Source: a virus. Taken from it: a DNA stretch of 34,387 bases. The DNA is taken from positions 1 through 34,387 of IMG/VR virus record IMGVR_UViG_3300042554_000972. The stretch is one strand, 5' to 3'. The notes under the pieces were generated by a model. That model ran no database searches. It saw nothing but the letters and a program-made list of their open reading frames with translations, and was not told where the DNA came from. A program made the translations under genes and the position numbers. The first letter of the stretch is position 1, and the number at the start of each line of letters is the position of its first letter. Shown here in pieces: positions 30,751 through 34,387 of this stretch.

Positions 30751-31030
30751 GGATTGAACAGAGGACAGCAGCGGCGATTGATTCAAGGACAGGGCGAGGC
30801 GCTGAGCCCCTAGCAGCCCTAGAAGCGGCTGCAACAGCGTTCTGGTACTGCTTAAGAGTGAAGTGCGCGGCTTGGGCTCCAGGCGCCTTCCTGGCGACCG
30901 TAGGGTCGGCTAGCGCCCGCAAGCGGATCAGCTGCCCACGCTCGATGTCCAGCGCCTTGGCTTGACGGGTTAGGTGGTCGTTTTCTTGGGAGGTCAGGTA
31001 AACCTTGACAGCAGTGCGTTTTTCAGCCAT
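30722..31030 (-). CDS. Ribbon-helix-helix / MobC-like small DNA-binding protein
   Basis: A 102-residue protein. The N terminus (MAEKRTAVKVYLTSQENDHL) gives a beta strand followed by helices (QAKALDIERGQLIRLRALAD), the ribbon-helix-helix pattern seen in plasmid mobilisation MobC-like and Arc-type proteins. The second half is Ala/Arg-rich and helical (QNAVAAASRAARGSAPRPVLESI). It probably binds DNA as a dimer and regulates this gene group or has a role in replication. The ATG is 20 nt after the next upstream stop. Confidence 0.7.
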   Translation of the reverse strand: MAEKRTAVKVYLTSQENDHLTRQAKALDIERGQLIRLRALADPTVARKAPGAQAAHFTLKQYQNAVAAASRAARGSAPRPVLESIAAAVLCSIHEETNPSTL

Positions 31031-31050
31031 GAGCTAAGTGGTGGCAGCGG

Positions 31051-31284
31051 TTAAAAGGGCAGAGCAGCTTCGCTTGGTTCCGGCTGGAAGTCCCGTGGGC
31101 TAACAACCTCGACCTTTTCGTTGGACGGCGCTTCAGGATCGCGCAGCAGGTTCCTGTAAGCCTGTGGGTTGCAGTGCCCAGGCGGCGGGCTGTCAAGCTG
31201 CTCAACTGTGACGCGCCCTGCATCAACCAAGCGTTGTAGCAGCAGCCGCGCCCCATGCTCCGTCGAAAGCGGTTGTAGCGCCAT
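31051..31284 (-). CDS. Small hypothetical protein
   Basis: A 77-residue protein from ATG 31284, which shares its base with the upstream TGA stop (TGATG at 31282-31286); a TTG one codon before is not preferred. It reads MALQPLSTEHGARLLLQRLVD and then GRVTVEQLDSPPPGHCNPQA, a helix followed by a Pro-rich acidic tail (VEVVSPRDFQPEPSEAALPF). No family is recognised. The coupling to both neighbours supports it as a real gene of the replication-side cluster. Confidence 0.65.
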   Translation of the reverse strand: MALQPLSTEHGARLLLQRLVDAGRVTVEQLDSPPPGHCNPQAYRNLLRDPEAPSNEKVEVVSPRDFQPEPSEAALPF

Positions 31285-31580
31285 CAAGAGAACGCCTCCT
31301 CACGCTTGCGCTCCTCTTCGGCAAAGGGGTGCAGGGCAAACCGCCCTGGCGTAATCCCGTCAACTGGTGGCTTGTAGGTCATGTACCGCCCAAACTCGTC
31401 GTAGCGCCCTAGCGGGTAGGGGTAGGCATTGCGAAGCTGAAACTTGTCGAGCTTGCGGTTGGCTTCATCAAAGTCGTCAGCGTCAACAGTGCGAAAGGCT
31501 GGTGCGGTGCCTTCCTTGGCAGCTTTAGGAAGGACGGCAAAGACGAACTGGTTTCGCGTCTCTGGGCTGTAGAGCTTCAT
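31284..31580 (-). CDS. Small hypothetical protein
   Basis: A 98-residue protein. It begins MKLYSPETRNQFVFAVLPKA, has a middle with VDADDFDEANRKLDKFQLRN and a conserved-looking aromatic/Pro stretch (YPYPLGRYDEFGRYMTYKPP), ending in charged residues (EEERKREE). An alpha/beta fold is likely. Its ATG overlaps the stop of the winged-helix protein as ATGA (31577-31580). No family is known to me; the association with the initiator-like gene suggests a replication or early role. Confidence 0.65.
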   Translation of the reverse strand: MKLYSPETRNQFVFAVLPKAAKEGTAPAFRTVDADDFDEANRKLDKFQLRNAYPYPLGRYDEFGRYMTYKPPVDGITPGRFALHPFAEEERKREEAFS

Positions 31581-32404
31581 CGGATTACGTCTGGGATGTA
31601 GTTGGTGCTGTTAACAGGGCGGTCGTTGACGGTCAGGTAACGCTCGTCGCGCAGCCAGCGGAAGCAATCAGGCAAGGGGCAGACAAAGGCACCACCAGCG
31701 GCAAGCTGGTGCGCCACTTCAGTTTCCAATGCCTCCAGCAGTTTGTCCTCGCTTTCGGTCCGGACTGTTTTCTGCCACTGCGCGACGGCTTTGGGCTTGG
31801 ACTGGCTAGCAGCGCGGACAGGGGCTGACAGGTAAAGCTTCCAGAACCGCTCAAATGCCTCTGAGCCCTTGGCTCTGGTTTTTCGCAAAGCTCCGTTAAC
31901 AGGGCTGCAAAACTCGTTTGCAGCAGCGTTTGTAGGTATTTCGTCAGAAATACCGGAAAACAAGAGGCTGTTGGGATCTTGTTCATTGGGATGTTGTTCC
32001 CCCCCTGGCTCCCAGGAGGGGTACCCCCCCTGGCTCCCAGGAGGGGTCCTGGTGTCCAGTAGGGGTGCTCGCTCCTCGGCGTTCAGGCGCAAGGCACCAT
32101 CAGATTCGGGCTTGCCGCCTTCTAATGTGCATAAGTATCTGGTCGTATAACCAGGGCGCTCTTCTGCAACTAGCCAGTTATTTTGCTTGAGCCATTTAAT
32201 AGCAATTCTGGTTCGATCACGCCCAATCCTCGATACTTTTGACAAGCGATCAACAGAAGCCCAGCAGCCTTGATCGCTTCCATTTCCATGACGCCAGATA
32301 GCACACCAGACCATGATGATGCTGTAATCAGGCGCTGTATCTAGGATTTCATTGGGAACCAGAGAGAAGGCTTTGGGTCGCCTTCCATATTGTTCTTTTG
32401 TCAT
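31577..32404 (-). CDS. Winged-helix replication initiator-like protein
   Basis: A 275-residue protein. Residues 8-92 form a helix-turn-helix domain: FSLVPNEILDTAPDYSIIMVW, then GCWASVDRLSKVSRIGRDRTRIAIKWLKQNNWL, as in phage replication O/DnaD-like initiators. A low-complexity Pro/Gly linker with a repeated nucleotide element follows (PPGSQGGYPSWEPGG), then a helical C-terminal domain (FERFWKLYLSAPVR, KPKAVAQWQKTVR, CFRWLRDERYL) like helicase-loader-recruiting parts of such proteins. In lambda, the origin lies inside the O gene, and the repeat here is a candidate for the same. The gene is preceded by a hairpin and an RHH gene. Confidence 0.75.
   Translation of the reverse strand: MTKEQYGRRPKAFSLVPNEILDTAPDYSIIMVWCAIWRHGNGSDQGCWASVDRLSKVSRIGRDRTRIAIKWLKQNNWLVAEERPGYTTRYLCTLEGGKPESDGALRLNAEERAPLLDTRTPPGSQGGYPSWEPGGEQHPNEQDPNSLLFSGISDEIPTNAAANEFCSPVNGALRKTRAKGSEAFERFWKLYLSAPVRAASQSKPKAVAQWQKTVRTESEDKLLEALETEVAHQLAAGGAFVCPLPDCFRWLRDERYLTVNDRPVNSTNYIPDVIR
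31999..32067 (-). repeat. Palindromic direct repeats inside the initiator-like gene
   Basis: A 24-nt unit occurs perfectly at 31999-32022 and 32024-32047 (seven C, then tggctcccaggaggggt), and a diverged third copy lies at 32048-32067 (cctggtgtccagtaggggtg). Each unit contains an inverted repeat (CCTGG-GAG-CCAGG with C/G flanks). It may be an origin iteron array or a mobile palindromic insert. Confidence 0.8.
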
Positions 32405-32430
32405 GTAAGATTTGTTTCTTGTGTTGGTTG

Positions 32431-32466
32431 CGCCCTGCAGGGTCCTTACCCCTGTGGGGCGTTTTT
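32431..32466 (+). terminator. Strong hairpin terminator, plus-strand oriented
   Basis: A 12-bp stem (32431-32442 with 32450-32461; two G-T pairs) and a 7-nt loop, followed on the plus strand by TTTTT. On the minus strand the same hairpin lacks a U-run and lies about 30 nt upstream of the initiator-like ATG, right at the RHH gene stop. It may block antisense transcription or act as an attenuator. Confidence 0.75.
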
Positions 32467-32639
32467 CATTGTGCCGTAACTCCCGCGGTTAAGGACTTGG
32501 AGGCTTCGCGCTTTTCGACTGCCTCAAACAACAGTTGATTAACGAAGGCTTTTCTGGTCAAGTGAGAGGGCTGTAGCTTGTCAACGCGCACGAGAATCGA
32601 CTGATCTACAGCGATACTAATGGCTTTTCCGATGGTCAT
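32466..32639 (-). CDS. Small ribbon-helix-helix regulator
   Basis: Read directly: ATG at 32639, TGA at 32466-32468, 57 residues. It begins MTIGKAISIAVDQSILVRVD, continues LQPSHLTRKAFVNQLLFEAV and ends EKREASKSLTAGVTAQ. The pattern of a beta strand (ISIAVDQSILVRVD), then two helices with SHLTRKAFVNQLL, is the Arc/CopG ribbon-helix-helix fold. It is the first minus-strand gene beside the divergent nuclease gene and next to a promoter pair, so it probably represses one or both. A minor-length protein like this would be missed by size cut-offs. Confidence 0.75.
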   Translation of the reverse strand: MTIGKAISIAVDQSILVRVDKLQPSHLTRKAFVNQLLFEAVEKREASKSLTAGVTAQ

Positions 32640-32644
32640 GGGTC

Positions 32645-32673
32645 TTGATTCCGAGTGGAAACCGCGCTACTAT
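32645..32673 (+). promoter_or_regulatory. Rightward promoter for the nuclease gene
   Basis: TTGATT (32645-32650), a 17-nt spacer, and TACTAT (32668-32673). The predicted transcript would start near 32680, leaving AGGAG (32684-32688) as ribosome-binding site for a TTG at 32699. Confidence 0.55.
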
Positions 32674-32697
32674 GCCATGCCGCAGGAGAACCGGCAA
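32669..32697 (-). promoter_or_regulatory. Leftward promoter for the regulator/initiator genes
   Basis: On the minus strand TTGCCG (32692-32697), a 17-nt spacer, and CATAGT (32669-32674). Its -10 box is the same DNA as the -10 box of the rightward promoter, so only one polymerase can load at a time. The RHH ATG is 30 nt away. Confidence 0.5.
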
Positions 32698-33310
32698 CTT
32701 GCTTGACCCCATCAAAGGACTGGAGTTTCACGCGGATCTGCACCGCTACCGCTACAACGGGCGCTGGCTGCCCTTTAGCGTTTCCAAAGTCACGAACCAG
32801 GTGACCGCTGAGCAGAGGCGCTTTTTCAAGGAGACTGAGCACATCTGGGCTCCACGCGGCAACAGCGTGCACGCTTTTTGCGAAGCCATGTTGACAAGCC
32901 AGGAGCTACCAGAAACGGATTACAGCGAGTGGACCGATGCGCTGCAAGACTGCTGGCTGTTGCGCGATAGCGAACCCCTTGCTGTTGAGTACCGGCTTTG
33001 CGATGCGCGGAAGGGGCTAGGAGGCAGTTTTGACTTTTTGCTTCGCAGCCCAAGCGGTAAAGTGGTTTTGGGAGACCTGAAGACAGTAAGCAACGAGACT
33101 GCGGTTGACAGGCGGCAGGCTGCCAAAGCCCAGCTAGGGGGTTACCTTGCAATGCTGATCGACCATCACCCGCTGGTTACGGTTGACTGGTGCTACACCG
33201 TGGTCGTTGGTCCTGGGCGCTGCAAGCTCGTCCAAACGGAACCGGATGAATGCTTGATGGCATGGGTTGATGCCTGGGATGCGTTTAAGCAGAAAGCCTG
33301 CCCCTTTTAA
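32672..33310 (+). CDS. PD-(D/E)XK nuclease (Cas4/RecB-exonuclease-like)
   Basis: The ATG at 32672 gives 212 residues; a TTG at 32699 with AGGAG before it fits the promoter better and may be the true start. A TTG at 32645 lies in the promoter. Numbering from 32672, the nuclease motifs are E106 (AVEYRL), D121 (GGSFDFLL), D135-L-K137 (LGDLKTVS) and the QLGGY motif at 154-158. Upstream, GLEFHADLHRYRYNGRWLPF and PRGNSVHAFCEAM are typical of phage relatives. Such enzymes are exonucleases in recombination or replication, or digest host DNA. It is transcribed divergently from the replication genes. Confidence 0.88.
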   Translation: MPCRRRTGNLLDPIKGLEFHADLHRYRYNGRWLPFSVSKVTNQVTAEQRRFFKETEHIWAPRGNSVHAFCEAMLTSQELPETDYSEWTDALQDCWLLRDSEPLAVEYRLCDARKGLGGSFDFLLRSPSGKVVLGDLKTVSNETAVDRRQAAKAQLGGYLAMLIDHHPLVTVDWCYTVVVGPGRCKLVQTEPDECLMAWVDAWDAFKQKACPF

Positions 33311-33531
33311 TGGCAGAGCTGGACTGGTCAGCTATTTTTGCCCGCAGACCAGACCTGGCGCCGCCTGGCTACGAGGAAGCTGCAGGGCTAGCGCCGAAGG
33401 ATAGCGAGTTGAGATACGAGCGAAACGGTAGGAAGCGGGCAGGTAGCAGCGGCAGGAGCAAGCCAAGTCCCGCACAGGGTCAGGGTTCTCGGCGTTTTAA
33501 TGGGATGAAGCACAGCGGCACCCAGGACTGA
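33310..33531 (+). CDS. Small hypothetical protein with basic tail
   Basis: A 73-residue protein. The ATG overlaps the nuclease stop (TAATG at 33308-33312). It begins MAELDWSAIFARRPDLAPPG, which looks conserved and folded, while the rest is basic and disordered (RNGRKRAGSSGRSKPSPAQG). No function is known. Coupling to the nuclease suggests a helper role or simple co-expression. Confidence 0.65.
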   Translation: MAELDWSAIFARRPDLAPPGYEEAAGLAPKDSELRYERNGRKRAGSSGRSKPSPAQGQGSRRFNGMKHSGTQD

Positions 33532-33566
33532 AACTGGACTTTTCGGCAAAAGCGAGCCAAAACCCC

Positions 33567-33595
33567 TTGCTTTTGAGCGCAAAGTGCCCCATAGT
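33567..33595 (+). promoter_or_regulatory. Candidate promoter for the small plus-strand genes
   Basis: TTGCTT (33567-33572), 17-nt spacer, CATAGT (33590-33595), about 50 nt before the ATG at 33645. The -10 box is the same sequence as that of the leftward promoter at 32669-32674. Confidence 0.4.
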
Positions 33596-33644
33596 AACCC
33601 CATGAGCAGCAACGACGCTGCTCTGCCACCTTCCACCAACAGAA

Positions 33645-33824
33645 ATGCAAGCCACCGAAAGCCAGCTAGAGGCAGTCAAACTGCTGCTCTCAGAAGCTCA
33701 AACCGAGTACATGCACTGCTTTGCACGCGGCGATTTTGCCGCCTGCGGACCAGCCAAGCGCAAAGTTAATAAATACATGAAGGCTGTCCAGTTCCTCGTT
33801 GCTCAAAAGCTCGCTGCACGCTGA
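33645..33824 (+). CDS. 59-residue protein
   Basis: ATG at 33645, TGA at 33822-33824. It reads MQATESQLEAVKLLLSEAQT, then MHCFARGDFAACGPAKRKVN and MKAVQFLVAQKLAAR: two or three amphipathic helices with a Cys pair. It is 3 nt upstream of the next gene. Frames on the other strand and in other phases here have poor composition, so this one is favoured. No family is known. Confidence 0.65.
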   Translation: MQATESQLEAVKLLLSEAQTEYMHCFARGDFAACGPAKRKVNKYMKAVQFLVAQKLAAR

Positions 33825-33827
33825 ACC

Positions 33828-33986
33828 ATGACCACCTACAAAATCATCCGCTTTTATCACCCCAACATCGACAAACCCAACCGCACCATCAAACGAGGCT
33901 TGACCCTTGAGCAAGCACAGCAATGGTGCCGCGATCCCAAAACTCGCAAAGAAGGCGAGTGGTTTGATGGTTACGACGAGGATTGA
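33828..33986 (+). CDS. Conserved 52-residue phage protein
   Basis: ATG at 33828, TGA at 33984-33986. It begins MTTYKIIRFYHPNIDKPNRT, continues with KRGLTLEQAQQWCRDPKT and ends EGEWFDGYDED. I recognise this as a small protein found in many phages (KIIRFY...NRTIKRGLTLEEAQ...W-FDGY), of unknown function. It fits a run of tiny plus-strand genes separated by 3-4 nt, typical of early phage genes. Confidence 0.75.
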   Translation: MTTYKIIRFYHPNIDKPNRTIKRGLTLEQAQQWCRDPKTRKEGEWFDGYDED

Positions 33987-33989
33987 CCT

Positions 33990-34175
33990 GTGTACGAAGT
34001 TTTTTGCACGATTACCGATGAACTTGGAACCCGCACGATCCCAACCAGCACTGCCGCGTTTCTCGAATCTGTTGCTTACGACAAGCTCGACATTCTCAGA
34101 CGCACCTGCGCCATTGAGGGTGCGACCTACTTTGTCGAATACGTCCCGTCAGCGGACGAATGGAATGCTTACTAA
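33990..34175 (+). CDS. 61-residue protein
   Basis: GTG start at 33990, three bases after the previous stop. It reads MYEVFCTITDELGTRTIPTS, then AFLESVAYDKLDILRRTC and ends VEYVPSADEWNAY, an alpha/beta pattern. No family is recognised. Its place in the early gene run, with short spacing on both sides, supports it. Confidence 0.65.
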   Translation: MYEVFCTITDELGTRTIPTSTAAFLESVAYDKLDILRRTCAIEGATYFVEYVPSADEWNAY

Positions 34176-34179
34176 AACC

Positions 34180-34305
34180 ATGAACCGCATTAACAATGCC
34201 ATCTGCTGCGTGATTCTTGCTGCCACGTTTGCCATGATTGGCATCGAAGCTGCTAACCACCCCGGCATGACCCACAGCGGCACTCAGTTAGAGATTCGCC
34301 GCTGA
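34180..34305 (+). CDS. 41-residue membrane protein
   Basis: ATG at 34180, TGA at 34303-34305 overlapping the next ATG (TGATG). It begins MNRINNAICCVILAATFAMI, one hydrophobic segment of about 17 residues with two Cys, followed by a short polar tail (HPGMTHSGTQLEIRR). A longer open frame upstream is shadow sequence. It may be a small inner-membrane protein made early in infection. Confidence 0.55.
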   Translation: MNRINNAICCVILAATFAMIGIEAANHPGMTHSGTQLEIRR

Positions 34306-34387
34306 TGTCTGACAGAATCGCCCGCAACTTCGCGCAGTTTGACCGCGAGAACCCAAGCGTCTATGACGGGCTGCGTCGCTTGGCGCT
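34305..34387 (+). CDS. Partial gene cut by the window edge
   Basis: ATG at 34305, coupled to the previous stop (TGATG). The 27 visible codons read MSDRIARNFAQFDRENPSVY, then DGLRRLA. The pattern FxxFxxxNPxVYxxLxxLA is one I know from a small, widely spread phage protein of unknown function. The rest lies outside the window. Confidence 0.6.
   Translation, partial: MSDRIARNFAQFDRENPSVYDGLRRLA

Noticed and set aside
33690-33923. 77-codon minus-strand frame
   Set aside because: Opposite two well-formed small plus-strand genes; likely a shadow.

Overview
The window is a 34.4 kb piece of a tailed double-stranded DNA phage of the long, non-contractile-tail (siphovirus) type. It almost certainly infects a cyanobacterium, most likely of the Synechococcus/Cyanobium group. 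The tail module is lambda-like in content and order: tube, G/GT chaperones, tape measure, M, L, K, I, J. The cyanobacterial assignment rests on a cyanobacterial-type AbrB regulator, a DUF7936-type protein and a cyanophage-style repeat fibre. No integrase, excisionase, tRNA, CRISPR array or insertion sequence was seen, so nothing here argues for a prophage. All family names come from reading motifs; no database was searched.

Layout. The left end (29-1406) has a small membrane/coiled-coil protein on the minus strand, then a plus-strand set of a holin-like protein and two small exported proteins. This may be a lysis or envelope cassette, but no endolysin is visible. From 1285 to 32639 nearly everything is on the minus strand and reads right to left. 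In transcription order: a ribbon-helix-helix regulator, a winged-helix replication-initiator-like protein, several small genes, a ParB-MTase fusion, a GNAT/Asp-hydroxylase-like fusion, a PLP-fold enzyme, terminase small and large subunits, a terminator with a possible antiterminator fold, an AbrB-like regulator, portal, MuF-like head protein, small basic proteins, scaffold, major capsid, a small capsid-associated protein, connectors, tail terminator, two paralogous tail-tube-like proteins, G/GT chaperones, tape measure, tail tip genes, collar fibre and repeat fibre. From 32672 to the right edge there are plus-strand genes: a PD-(D/E)XK nuclease and a run of very small, probably early, proteins.

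How the parts work together. Most minus-strand genes overlap by 1 to 8 nt (TGATG, TAATG, ATGA or GTGA junctions) or nearly touch, so they are probably translated in a coupled way. Visible control points are a divergent promoter pair sharing one -10 box between the regulator and the nuclease (32645-32697), a plus-strand terminator hairpin at 32431-32466, the terminator/antiterminator element at 25153-25222, a promoter with an overlapping palindrome before the scaffold/capsid genes (20796-20825), and an A_AAA_AAC frameshift site that makes the GT chaperone.

The most interesting block is 26980-30420. A ParB-fused amino-methyltransferase, a GNAT plus 2-oxoglutarate-oxygenase-like fusion and a fold-type II PLP enzyme are overlapped end to end and sit directly before the terminase. 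I read this as a candidate multi-step DNA base hypermodification pathway; that is inference. Several genes too short for ordinary ORF calling were read directly from the sequence (1875-2012, 21493-21591, 32466-32639, 33645-33824, 33828-33986, and the frameshifted tail of GT at 14852-15031).
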